DNA of 34,865 bases from an uncultured Bacteroidota bacterium. GTDB lineage: Bacteria; Bacteroidota; Bacteroidia; Flavobacteriales; Flavobacteriaceae. The notes under the pieces were generated by a model. The model ran no database searches, was not told where the DNA came from, and saw only the letters and a list, made by a program, of their open reading frames with translations. Made by a program: the position numbers and the translations under genes. The stretch is taken from assembly GCA_902519075.1 (NCBI GenBank), contig CABYIO010000011.1:1-34865 (forward strand), read 5' to 3'. Positions 16,763-25,898 of this stretch are shown in pieces (positions within the stretch are counted from its first letter, which is position 1; each line of letters begins with the position of its first letter).

Positions 16763-18417
16763 TTAACATAGTCAAAAGAAGCTGAATCTTTTGTTTTTTT
16801 TCCATTTGAAGTTGCATAAAGACCTAAGTGAGCACCAGTATATCCATTACTTTTTAGGGAAGAACCATCTAAAGTGGCAAATAAATTAAAATGGGTTCCT
16901 TTTGTTGAAAAATAAAGTTTATAGGCTTCTTTGTCGGCAATCACTTTAAATTTTATTTGACCTTTGAATTGTTCAAGGTGTTCTTTTTTTGTTGATATTA
17001 ATTCGCCGTTTTTCACAACATAGGCTTGAAGATACTGTTTACCATCATCTTTGATTAAAGTAAAATTAATGTAATTATCGTCTTTTTGAAAAAAACTAAT
17101 TCCTGCTTCTGACCCATTGGTATTTGGTTCAAAATGCATTTGTGTTAAGTATTCAAAACTTGATTCAGTTTGTTTAAATCCCAATAGGGCGGCTCTACCT
17201 CTTTCTTTTATCTGATTTGGATGGCAAATTAAATTTAGGCGTTTATCTTTTTTGTTTAAATGAAATATATTCTCAATAGGGTAGCGCCTAAAGTTCCATT
17301 TTAGATTCAGTTTATCTGATTCAAAATTGTCCTTAAAAGATGTTTCTATATTTTGAATAGAGTTATTAAAGACAATATCATTTGACAATTCTATACGACC
17401 TGTTTTAGGAGATACTACTGGCCATAAGTGTTTAGTTTCTTTCCATTCAAAGGGCTCTCTTTCCCAAGTAACAGGAGCAAGAAAAGTTTCTCTTCCCATG
17501 TTAGAACCTCTTTCAATTTGATTTCTAATACCCAATAAAACCATGTAATTTCTTCCGTCATCTAATTGAATTATATCACCATGACCTGTACTATTGACCC
17601 AATTATCATAAGAAAGGTGTCTAGATGTTATGATGGGATTTCTTGGATTTGATATGTAAGGGCCTTCAATATTATCACTTAATGCTACCATGACAGCATG
17701 ATTAAAACTTGTGCCTCCTTCTGCAATTAATAAATAATATCTTCCATCTTTTTTGTACATATGTGGTCCTTCAGCCCAAACACCTCCGCATGCACCTCGC
17801 CACAAGAGATGTTTTTCCCCCACTAATTTAAATTCATTTATATCTAGCTCTTGAAGCCAAATTTCCCCTTCACCATTAAAATTTGGATTTTCAGGCATTT
17901 GATTACCTACATACCATACCTTGCCATCATCATCAAAAAATAAGTCTGGGTCAATTCCTGGAGCACCCAGAATATGTATTGGATCTGACCATGGGCCTAC
18001 AGGATTTTCAGCAGTAATAATAAAGTTTACCATGTCGGCTTTCTTCTGTTCCTCACCATAATAAACGTTAGTAGTTATTATATAATAAACTCCATCTTTA
18101 TACCTTATAGTTGGAGCATGAATTCCGCCATTTGACTGAACATCGATTAGATTTACTGTTGAATCAACTTGAGATTTTCTGTGTAATCCGTACCCAATTA
18201 ATTCCCAATTAATAAGGTCTTTGCTTTTATGAATTGGTAAGCCTGGGAAATATTCAAAAGAAGAATTGACCAGATAAAAAGTGTCTCCTACTTTACAGAT
18301 AGATGGGTCTGGATATCCGCCCCTTATGATAGGATTTGAAAATTTTTCTTGTCCACAACTCGATAAGAAAAAAATTATAAAAAAAAATTTTATAGATTTC
18401 AATATTAGGTTATTCAT
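16741..18417 (-). CDS. GH43 beta-xylosidase/arabinofuranosidase-like lipoprotein
   Basis: A 558-residue enzyme with a lipoprotein signal (lipobox LSSC, Cys21). The five-bladed propeller fills about residues 28-335 and shows the GH43 residues: general base D37 in GGYPDPS, the pKa-modulating Asp D156 in GIDPDLFFDDDG, and general acid E216 in WAEGPHMY. A C-terminal beta-sandwich (about 360-555, FKDNFESDKLNLKWNFRR to SFDYVNYL) is the concanavalin-like domain usual in the beta-xylosidase subfamilies. It would cleave xylose or arabinofuranose from xylo-oligosaccharides at the cell surface or in the periplasm. It begins 5 bp after the GH3 gene on the same strand, so the two form an operon. Its own terminator is not visible. 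Xylosidase rather than arabinofuranosidase activity is an inference. Confidence 0.88.
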   Translation of the reverse strand: MNNLILKSIKFFFIIFFLSSCGQEKFSNPIIRGGYPDPSICKVGDTFYLVNSSFEYFPGLPIHKSKDLINWELIGYGLHRKSQVDSTVNLIDVQSNGGIHAPTIRYKDGVYYIITTNVYYGEEQKKADMVNFIITAENPVGPWSDPIHILGAPGIDPDLFFDDDGKVWYVGNQMPENPNFNGEGEIWLQELDINEFKLVGEKHLLWRGACGGVWAEGPHMYKKDGRYYLLIAEGGTSFNHAVMVALSDNIEGPYISNPRNPIITSRHLSYDNWVNSTGHGDIIQLDDGRNYMVLLGIRNQIERGSNMGRETFLAPVTWEREPFEWKETKHLWPVVSPKTGRIELSNDIVFNNSIQNIETSFKDNFESDKLNLKWNFRRYPIENIFHLNKKDKRLNLICHPNQIKERGRAALLGFKQTESSFEYLTQMHFEPNTNGSEAGISFFQKDDNYINFTLIKDDGKQYLQAYVVKNGELISTKKEHLEQFKGQIKFKVIADKEAYKLYFSTKGTHFNLFATLDGSSLKSNGYTGAHLGLYATSNGKKTKDSASFDYVNYLIKKK

Positions 18418-18422
18418 ATAAA

Positions 18423-20621
18423 TTATTGAACAGTGAAACTTACCTCTTTTATCATCTTTCCAAGTTCTTTAGTTCGGTCTCCGGGAGAGCTTCCACCAAC
18501 AAATATCTTAAAATTTCCTGGTTCTATTTCTTTCACACCTTTTTCGTTGTAAGATCCCATCATGTTATCGTCAATGACTAAATTTATTTTCTTTTTTTCA
18601 CCAGAACCCAAGTATATTCTTTTAAAAAATATCAATGATGAATTAGGTGTTCTAAAAGAGGCCTCTACATCATTTATGTATACTTGTACTACTTCTTCAC
18701 CTGGAATATTACTATTATTAAAGACCTCAAAATTCAATTCAATTGAACTGCCAATATCTATTTTATTTTTTTTGAGTGAAAGGTCTGAATAGTCAAAGCT
18801 GGAATAACTTAATCCGAATCCAAAAGGATACATTGGTTTATGATTTGTGAATTTATAAGTTCTATTATCCATATTATAATCGCTATACTCTGGAAGGTGA
18901 GATAGTGATTCGGGAATTGTTATTGGTAACTTACCAGAAGGATTAACATCACCAAAAATAACATCAGCTATTGCATTTCCCCCTTGTTCTCCTAAATACC
19001 ATGCATAAATAATAGCATCAGCATATTTAGAGATTTCTGAAAGATCTATAGCAGACCCTGATTTTATAACTAAAACTATCGGTTTATCACCGGCACTTTT
19101 TCTTAATTTTTTAAGATATTCCATTTGATTTTTTGGAAGAGATATTGTATTTCTATCACCATTCGCGTCAGATGAAATTGCAGCGCCCTCTTCTCCTTCA
19201 ATTAATGCAGAAATTCCCATTACAGCAACCGTAACATCACTTGAACCTGCCAAACTTGACGACCAATCCATTCTATTATTATCACTAATAAGGTCAACTC
19301 CCTGATTGAATCTTATTATTGTTCCATTGGAAACTTTTGTAGTAATACCCTCAAGTGGAGTAACAATATTTGGACTTAATCCATTATAGTTTGCAAGTAA
19401 TGTATTTACATTTGCAGCATTTGGCCCAGTTATAAAAAGCCTATTTATATTTTTGGATAGTGGAAGGATATTATTTTTATTTTTCAATAGTACTATTGAC
19501 TTTGAGGCTACATCTCTTGCTAACTTAATATGATCTTTATTGTTTATATGACTCTCGTTTAAACCTACGTATGGATTATCATTAACTTTTGTTAATATTC
19601 CAAGCTTTAATCTTGTCATCAATAATCTTTTTAATGATTTATCTAAATCTTTTTCAGTTAGATAGCCCTTTTCTAGGGCTTTAGGAATTAAATTATATAG
19701 TGATCCACAATTAAGATCAACACCGCCCCTTATTGCATATGCAACACTTTCTTCATCTGAAATTGTAAAATTATGATTTGACTTTATATCGTTTATAGCA
19801 CCACAATCTGAAACAACATGGCCTTTGAACCCCCAATTTTCTCTAAGTAGATTATTTAATAAGGATTTACTTCCACAGCATGGCTCATCATTTAATCTAT
19901 TATATGCACACATTAATATTTCTACATTTGCTTGAATCAACTCTTTAAAAGCAGGAAGGTATGTTTCGTTTAAATCCTGAGGGCTAACTTTTACATTAAA
20001 ACTATGTCTAATTGCCTCTGGACCTGAATGAACGGCAAAATGTTTTGCGCCTGCTGCGACCTTCAAATACTTAGGGTGATTTCCTTGTAAACCATTAACA
20101 AAGGCTTTTCCAATTTTTCCTGTTAAATAAGGGTCTTCCCCATAGGTCTCGTGGCCTCTTCCCCATCTTGGATCTCTAAAAATATTGATATTGGGTGACC
20201 AGAAGGTTAAGCCAGTATATTCTAATCTCATTCCTTTTTTATTAAAAATATTATACATAGCCCTAGCTTCAGTTGAAATAGCATCTGCAGTATTTCTAAT
20301 CAGATCAGGATCAAATGTTGCTCCCATCGCAATTGCCTGAGGAAATACAGTTGCTTTTGCTGATCTAGCAACTCCATGTAATGCTTCATTCCACCAATTA
20401 TACATTTCTATTCCATGCTCAGGAATAGATCTAGAAGTGCTTAACATTTGTGAAGCTTTTTGCTCAATTGTTAAAAGAGAAATTATACTATCAGCAATCT
20501 TATTAAATGAGTTGATTACTTCAGATGAGGGGTTATAATCAATTTCGGTTGAATTAGACTCAAAAGAAATTAAAGCAAAGAGTAAAAAGAATAACAAAAA
20601 TTTTAATTTATTTTGCCTCAT
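18423..20621 (-). CDS. GH3 beta-xylosidase-like exo-glycosidase
   Basis: A 732-residue GH3 enzyme with an N-terminal signal peptide (MRQNKLKFLLFFLLFALISFESNS). The TIM-barrel domain (about 45-380) contains NEALHGVARS, WSPNINIFRDPRWGRGHETYGEDPYL, KHFAVHSGPE and the nucleophile D272 in HVVSDCGAI. The alpha/beta sandwich follows (about 390-600, with EGEEGAA), and a fibronectin-III-like domain closes the protein (about 635-720). The RWGRGHETYGEDPYL and VSDCGAI sequences are those of the xylosidase branch of GH3 rather than the glucosidase branch. It would release xylose from the non-reducing end of xylo-oligosaccharides, in the periplasm. It is the first gene of an operon with GH43. The divergent SDR gene starts only 25 bp away, so their promoters must overlap coding DNA. 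Confidence 0.9.
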   Translation of the reverse strand: MRQNKLKFLLFFLLFALISFESNSTEIDYNPSSEVINSFNKIADSIISLLTIEQKASQMLSTSRSIPEHGIEMYNWWNEALHGVARSAKATVFPQAIAMGATFDPDLIRNTADAISTEARAMYNIFNKKGMRLEYTGLTFWSPNINIFRDPRWGRGHETYGEDPYLTGKIGKAFVNGLQGNHPKYLKVAAGAKHFAVHSGPEAIRHSFNVKVSPQDLNETYLPAFKELIQANVEILMCAYNRLNDEPCCGSKSLLNNLLRENWGFKGHVVSDCGAINDIKSNHNFTISDEESVAYAIRGGVDLNCGSLYNLIPKALEKGYLTEKDLDKSLKRLLMTRLKLGILTKVNDNPYVGLNESHINNKDHIKLARDVASKSIVLLKNKNNILPLSKNINRLFITGPNAANVNTLLANYNGLSPNIVTPLEGITTKVSNGTIIRFNQGVDLISDNNRMDWSSSLAGSSDVTVAVMGISALIEGEEGAAISSDANGDRNTISLPKNQMEYLKKLRKSAGDKPIVLVIKSGSAIDLSEISKYADAIIYAWYLGEQGGNAIADVIFGDVNPSGKLPITIPESLSHLPEYSDYNMDNRTYKFTNHKPMYPFGFGLSYSSFDYSDLSLKKNKIDIGSSIELNFEVFNNSNIPGEEVVQVYINDVEASFRTPNSSLIFFKRIYLGSGEKKKINLVIDDNMMGSYNEKGVKEIEPGNFKIFVGGSSPGDRTKELGKMIKEVSFTVQ

Positions 20622-20646
20622 ATTCTAATTTACAATAAAAATCAAC

Positions 20647-21321
20647 ATGGATGTATTAATCACTGGAAGTACTGGAATGGTTGGAAAATCAGTTTTAAAT
20701 GAATGTATTAATGATGATAGAATAGCAAAAATTTATTTGATTAATAGAGTTCCAGTTAATTTAAAAAGTTCTAAAGTTTATGAATTCATTTTAGATGACT
20801 TTTTGAAAATGGGTGAATTAAAAAATAAAATTAATCATTGTGATGCCTGTTTTCATTGTATGGGCGTAACATCTTTTGGACAAAAATCCGATTACTATTA
20901 TAGAGTCACTTTTGAAGTGACCAAAGTATTAACTGATCTTGTTTACGAAATTAATCCTAACTCCGTAATGACATATGTTTCAGGTGAAGGAACAAGTAAA
21001 AATGAAAATAGTAAAATAACTTGGGCCAATGTAAAAGGAAAAGCAGAAAACTATATTTTAAATAAAGGTCTGAAGGATGCCTATATGATAAGGCTAGGAC
21101 TTCTAATACCAGAAAATGGTATTAAAGCCAAAACTAAATTATATAATTTGTTTTACACTTTAATGACGCCTCTTTATCCGTTAATGAAATTATTGCCAAC
21201 AATAACTACAAGTAGTAAATTAGGTATAGCAATGATTAATTGTTTATATTTTCCCTTAAATGATAAATACCTAGATAATAAAAAAATAAATAAGCTATCT
21301 AAAATGCACATTAAAAATTAA
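20647..21321 (+). CDS. Atypical SDR / NAD(P)-binding epimerase-like protein
   Basis: A 224-residue Rossmann-fold protein. The N-terminus is a nucleotide-binding turn, LITGSTGMVGKSV (GxxGxxG), and the mid-part has CFHCMGVTS and a strand ending MTYVSGEG. The usual catalytic YxxxK is replaced by WANVKGKAE, a form typical of the HTATIP2/YbjT-like atypical SDR group, so a canonical dehydrogenase reaction is uncertain. It may bind NAD(P) in a regulatory or redox role. Its stop codon overlaps the start of the GH53 gene by one base (TAATG), indicating translational coupling. A link with glycan breakdown is suggested only by this arrangement. Confidence 0.75.
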   Translation: MDVLITGSTGMVGKSVLNECINDDRIAKIYLINRVPVNLKSSKVYEFILDDFLKMGELKNKINHCDACFHCMGVTSFGQKSDYYYRVTFEVTKVLTDLVYEINPNSVMTYVSGEGTSKNENSKITWANVKGKAENYILNKGLKDAYMIRLGLLIPENGIKAKTKLYNLFYTLMTPLYPLMKLLPTITTSSKLGIAMINCLYFPLNDKYLDNKKINKLSKMHIKN

Positions 21322-22397
21322 TGAATCGATTAACATACATATTAATAATTATATTAGTTTTTGGTTGTCAATCAGACTCAGAAAATAATGATCATTGGGG
21401 AGGTGTATCACCAGATTTAATATCTGCTGTTGATATTTCATATTTTCCTACAATTGCTGAATCAAACCCGTTATTTTATAATGCTCAGGGAGATCAAGTA
21501 GATTTCCTTAACTCGTTGCTAGACTATGGAGTTAATACAATTCGATTGAGATTATGGGTTAATCCAACTGAGGATGTGTCTTCATTGCAAGGAATTAAAG
21601 AATTTTCAACATTACTAAGATCACTGGGGTTTAAAATATGGATTACCCCTCATTTTTCAGACACTTGGGCTCATCCGGGGCAACAACAAATTCCAACTAA
21701 TTGGAAATCCTTAAGTTTTGAAGAATTAAAAAATCAATTATATGCTCATACCAGTCAAATAATGAGTGAAATAAATCCAGATTATATACAAATTGGTAAT
21801 GAAATAAACACAGGTATATTATTTCCACATGGAAATATTGCGGATAATCAAGACCAATTTGTTGAATTGGTAAATGTAGGTGTGAATGCCGTAAGAAATA
21901 ACTCAACAAATACAAAAATTATTCTTCATTGTGCTGGATTTGAATCCTCTAATTGGTTTTTTAATATTGTCAAAGAAGTTGATTATGATGTTATAGGAAT
22001 CTCATACTATCCGTGGTGGCATGGTAAGTCATTAGATGATTTACAAAATCAATTATCAAACCTTTCAATTAATTTTAACAAAGACATCTTAATTGCGGAA
22101 ACTTCTTATCCATTTACCCTAGGTTGGAATGATTGGACTAATAATAATGTGGGGTTAGAAGAACATCTTATTCTACCAGAATACCCAGCAAGTCCACAGG
22201 GTCAAAAAGATTTTATTAGAGATGTTAAAAATCTAATATTAGAAGTAAATAATGGGATAGGTTTTTGCTACTGGGGTGCAGATCTAATCGCTTGGGATGG
22301 TGAAACCTCAACAAATGGATCGACTTGGGAAAATCAAGCTATTTTTGATTTTGACAACAAAGAACTTCCTGTGCTGAAAGAATTTAATTTAGATTAA
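21321..22397 (+). CDS. GH53 endo-beta-1,4-galactanase lipoprotein
   Basis: A 358-residue GH53 enzyme with a lipoprotein signal (lipobox VFGC, Cys16). Diagnostic sequences are AVDISYFPTIAE, NTIRLRLWVNP, WITPHFSDTWAHPGQQ, and the catalytic pair E161 in QIGNEINTG (acid/base) and E260 in LIAETSYPF (nucleophile). WYYP-like GISYYPWWHG and YWGADLIAWDG complete the barrel. It would cleave internal beta-1,4-galactosyl bonds of galactan or type I arabinogalactan at the cell surface. Its length fits a single catalytic domain with no binding module. The start codon overlaps the SDR stop (TAATG), and its 3' end overlaps the convergent Asp-box protein gene by 4 bp. No SusC/D or galactose gene is beside it. 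Confidence 0.92.
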   Translation: MNRLTYILIIILVFGCQSDSENNDHWGGVSPDLISAVDISYFPTIAESNPLFYNAQGDQVDFLNSLLDYGVNTIRLRLWVNPTEDVSSLQGIKEFSTLLRSLGFKIWITPHFSDTWAHPGQQQIPTNWKSLSFEELKNQLYAHTSQIMSEINPDYIQIGNEINTGILFPHGNIADNQDQFVELVNVGVNAVRNNSTNTKIILHCAGFESSNWFFNIVKEVDYDVIGISYYPWWHGKSLDDLQNQLSNLSINFNKDILIAETSYPFTLGWNDWTNNNVGLEEHLILPEYPASPQGQKDFIRDVKNLILEVNNGIGFCYWGADLIAWDGETSTNGSTWENQAIFDFDNKELPVLKEFNLD

Positions 22398-25300
22398 TTT
22401 TTAACCAGCCTAAATACAACTTTTTTATTTTCTGCGATAATTGAAAGAAAATAAACTCCCGGGGCTTCAATTATATTTAAACTAAAAACTCTTCCTTCAT
22501 TATAAGACTTATTCATTAATTGTCTTCCAAGTATATCGTTTAATTGTATAGTAACATTATTAAAGTTTTTCCTTAGATCAATAGAAACAACTCCATGAGT
22601 TGGGTTTGGATAAATAATTGGATTTTCTGGGAAACTATTTTCAATTAATCCTAGTGAGGATTCTACAATTACCACTGAATAATCTTCCGTTTCACCATAA
22701 GTAGTTTCAACACAAGAATCAACAGGTACATCAGCTGCCCAATTTGCTTTAGCTCTTAATATGTGTTGTCCTAAAGTTGCATCCTCAGGAATAATTAGGT
22801 TTATTGTTTCTGTATAAACTCCGCCCGCAACTCCAGGTGCAATAATATGGTTATTTACAACAACTTCATCCTCAGTAAAATCAAGGTCATCATTGTAATC
22901 GATCCAGACCTTAATATATTGATCTCCATATCCTGTTGTCACGGTTAATTCATATTCCACCCCTTGTTCCAAATCAGTTGACAAAGAAGTGAAATCTCCA
23001 TAACCTTCACAACCTGAAGTATTGTCTATATCTTGTAACTGGAACAATTGAAAGCCATCGTTGTAATCACAATTCATGGACGGTGTACATAATACATTTG
23101 CTCTTACTTCATACATAAATCTATATGTTTCAGAAACTAACCCTTCATTTGATTCAGCAAAGACTTTGAAAAATACTTTTGTTCCAGCTTCAAAATTAGG
23201 AATAGCTGAATTTGATATCCATTCGTCATTTTCTGAATTAGACATCTGTATTATATCAGAGTCTGATTGTGTTGACCATTCAACATAAACACTACTTAAG
23301 TCACCATCGAACTCTATGGTTGAAGTAACAAATTGATCTAAGCCTTCCTTTGGCTGAGTTTCTGTAGGTTGATTAGAAATAGTTGTTGTTCTTATTGATG
23401 GGTAATTTTCTCTTCCCACAAGAGAATATTCCCAAACACCTCTACCCCAAGTTGTGCCTCTCAAAGTATTTGACCCGTATACAACTTCCAGCTCCATCAT
23501 AGTTGTATTTGGTAAATTTTCATTATATAATTCCCAAGAGGTTGCAGACATTGATTTTTTATATACACCAATTTCAGCTCCTAAATAAATAGTTGAATTT
23601 TCAGTGTGATCGATTACCACACTTCTAATCGGCATATTACCTAAATTGTATGTGATGTTTTCCCAGCTATTGCCCTGATCATTAGTTATGTAAACTTTTT
23701 GGTTATTGTTTGAATAAGTTCCATAAGTCACTATAATTGTATCGTCGTTATTTGGGTCAAAAGCAATGTCATTAATAAACTGATTTGGTAGAGATTGAGA
23801 AACCTCTATAAAACTTAATCCTCCATCATTTGAAATTTTTAGTCTGTTATAATTAGATATGGCTAAAATGTTAGAATTGTTTTCAGCAATTGCAGCATTT
23901 TGAATATTTCCGCCAAAGAAACTATTGGCTAATGTTGTCCAATTAGAACCAAAATCATCGCTTCGATATAAAATATTAGTCATCGTATAAATACTCATCT
24001 GATTATTTGGATCATACATTAAAGGAGTAACCCAATCCCCGCTAAAATCATCTGGGTTTACACCATCTTGGTTATAACCTCCATCTTTAGTTCTACGCTT
24101 ACCTCCAAATTGTAAACTACCAATCATCCAATCATCATTTAATGGATGTATAATTCCCTCCATACCATCTGCACCATAAAATTCTATCCAATTATTTTCA
24201 TTTTTAATACTGGTTCCATTATCCTGTGATCCGGTAATAGTTCTAAAATGATTTGACTGACTTACACCTAAACAATAGTTTTCTCTAATTGATTGCCCTT
24301 CAAAAATTTCCCAGGTTATACCATTATCAACACTCTTTCCTAAAAGCCCATCTGTATTCACCCAAAACACTCCATTATAACTTCTTGAACCTCTGATATC
24401 AGCATGAACATATTGACCTGTGGTGTCATAGTTTGCATTTCCTGTTGCCCAATAAGTTACTTGATTCCACGTCTGACCTCCATCATTACTCATGTGTGTA
24501 TCAATATCCCCAAATAACATATAATTTTCGTCAGTATCACTTACAGCAAAGGCACCATAATTTGCAAGATTTGGATTTCCTAATAATGTAAAGGTGTCTG
24601 CTATATTATCAGACTTCCAAACACCATCACTAGAACCGATAAATACACAATTTTCACATGCAGCAGAAACTGACAGTTGAATATTGCTGCTATTTCCTGG
24701 AATTGATCCAGATTGAATAAAACTTTGTCCTCTGTCTGATGAAACATATATCTGAGAATCATTATTAAAAGTTGATGCATATATTATATTTTCATCCGTT
24801 GGATGAAATTCGATATAATCGTAATCTTGATTATATTCCCATGAGTTGCCGGTCTGAACAAAAGAAAATGATTCAAAATTATTATCTGACCTAAAAAGCC
24901 CTTCACTAGTTCCAGCAAAAACTAGATTTGGAATTGTTGGATGGTACATTATTTTATAAATTCTATTGTTTGTACCAAGACCTCCCCAATTCAAATTGTC
25001 AGGGTTGAAATTCGTAATTGTCCAACTATCACCACCATCTATTGATTCATAAATACCATGAGTAGTTCCATTGTAAGAATTTCTTACATTGATCAAAACT
25101 CTATTTGGATTATCTGGCGAAACAGCAATTGTATTTACTCCAGATGCAAATAAAAAATCTGTTGTATTTTCCCAAGTTTGTCCACCATCTAAAGTCTTCC
25201 AAAAACCTCCACTCCTTGACCCTAAAAATATTCTGTTATCATTATTTAGATCAATATAAAATGTCTCTATCCTTCCAAGCCCAACTGCATAATGTCCGGT

Positions 25301-25651
25301 GACTTCTTGAATATAATAAGGCCCTAGCTCCTCCCATCCATTTTCAAAATTAGATTTATTTGACGAAGGATTTTTGGAAATAAATTCTTTGTATTCTTTT
25401 GAAACAAAATTTGACTCAACATTATTTCTAACTCCGGAGGGATAATATTTTGGCTCATTTTCATATAACCATCTTTGATATGCCTTCCAGCCAGAACCTT
25501 TTTTTGTTTTATCAATATTTTTAAAATATACTTCTGCTTCAGCTACAACATCATATAGGTTTACGTTTATATCGTTAGCCATTTCTTTCCATTGCTGAGA
25601 AAATGAAAGATTAATAAATCCAATACATAATATTAATAGTAAGTGTCTCAA
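22394..25651 (-). CDS. T9SS-exported Asp-box (VPS10/sortilin-like) protein with GEVED domain, TTG start
   Basis: A 1085-residue secreted protein. The start is TTG, giving the signal peptide MRHLLLILCIGFINLSFSQ; no in-frame ATG lies close upstream and a promoter sits just before. Residues about 130-760 hold many Asp-box turns (TLDGGQTWEN, SIDGGDSWTI, SNDGGQTWNQ, SVDNGITWEI, SDDFGSNWTT, TNDQGNSWEN) of a beta-propeller pair as in sortilin/VPS10 or GH74-like proteins. Then come an Ig-like stretch (about 770-850), a GEVED domain (about 855-992, ending GETEDYSV) and a type A T9SS sorting domain (about 1010-1085, with YPNPTHGVVSI, DILGR and GVYFLSI). It is exported across the outer membrane and attached or released. 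No catalytic Asp pair typical of GH74 was confirmed, so an enzymatic role is open. Confidence 0.88.
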   Translation of the reverse strand: MRHLLLILCIGFINLSFSQQWKEMANDINVNLYDVVAEAEVYFKNIDKTKKGSGWKAYQRWLYENEPKYYPSGVRNNVESNFVSKEYKEFISKNPSSNKSNFENGWEELGPYYIQEVTGHYAVGLGRIETFYIDLNNDNRIFLGSRSGGFWKTLDGGQTWENTTDFLFASGVNTIAVSPDNPNRVLINVRNSYNGTTHGIYESIDGGDSWTITNFNPDNLNWGGLGTNNRIYKIMYHPTIPNLVFAGTSEGLFRSDNNFESFSFVQTGNSWEYNQDYDYIEFHPTDENIIYASTFNNDSQIYVSSDRGQSFIQSGSIPGNSSNIQLSVSAACENCVFIGSSDGVWKSDNIADTFTLLGNPNLANYGAFAVSDTDENYMLFGDIDTHMSNDGGQTWNQVTYWATGNANYDTTGQYVHADIRGSRSYNGVFWVNTDGLLGKSVDNGITWEIFEGQSIRENYCLGVSQSNHFRTITGSQDNGTSIKNENNWIEFYGADGMEGIIHPLNDDWMIGSLQFGGKRRTKDGGYNQDGVNPDDFSGDWVTPLMYDPNNQMSIYTMTNILYRSDDFGSNWTTLANSFFGGNIQNAAIAENNSNILAISNYNRLKISNDGGLSFIEVSQSLPNQFINDIAFDPNNDDTIIVTYGTYSNNNQKVYITNDQGNSWENITYNLGNMPIRSVVIDHTENSTIYLGAEIGVYKKSMSATSWELYNENLPNTTMMELEVVYGSNTLRGTTWGRGVWEYSLVGRENYPSIRTTTISNQPTETQPKEGLDQFVTSTIEFDGDLSSVYVEWSTQSDSDIIQMSNSENDEWISNSAIPNFEAGTKVFFKVFAESNEGLVSETYRFMYEVRANVLCTPSMNCDYNDGFQLFQLQDIDNTSGCEGYGDFTSLSTDLEQGVEYELTVTTGYGDQYIKVWIDYNDDLDFTEDEVVVNNHIIAPGVAGGVYTETINLIIPEDATLGQHILRAKANWAADVPVDSCVETTYGETEDYSVVIVESSLGLIENSFPENPIIYPNPTHGVVSIDLRKNFNNVTIQLNDILGRQLMNKSYNEGRVFSLNIIEAPGVYFLSIIAENKKVVFRLVKN

Positions 25652-25670
25652 AATATATACATTTAAACTA

Positions 25671-25701
25671 CAAAAGTAAACATCATATGCTTGCAGTACA
25701 A
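25671..25701 (-). promoter_or_regulatory. Bacteroidota-type promoter for the T9SS Asp-box protein
   Basis: On the minus strand TTG (25701-25699) is followed after 20 bp by TACTTTTG (25678-25671), a full match to TTG/TAnnTTTG. The TTG start codon of the protein follows 19 bases downstream, implying a leader of roughly a dozen bases. The placement supports that start. Confidence 0.65.
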
Positions 25702-25756
25702 ACCTGAAATAATAATTTTATTATCTTGTAAATACATTTAATATGTAAAACCTTAT

Positions 25757-25886
25757 ATGGCAACTAAAAATAAAGAGCCCTTAAATAATTTGAACCAAAC
25801 AATTTCTAAATAATTGAAAAAAACCCAATGGTGATAATAAAAAACTGATTGACACATTACAGAAGATTTTAGACAAGGCTTCCTAA
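25757..25886 (+). pseudogene. Possible remnant of a small coding gene
   Basis: An 18-codon frame begins with ATG at 25757 (MATKNKEPLNNLNQTISK) and ends at a TAA. A second frame downstream (PNGDNKKLIDTLQKILDKAS, ending at TAA 25884-25886) reads like the amphipathic end of the same sort of small protein, but is shifted by one base. A single frameshift would nearly join them. The lengths are short and the DNA AT-rich, so this may be chance. The rest of the 247-bp gap holds only the minus-strand promoter. Confidence 0.2.
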
Positions 25887-25898
25887 CCAATATACAAT

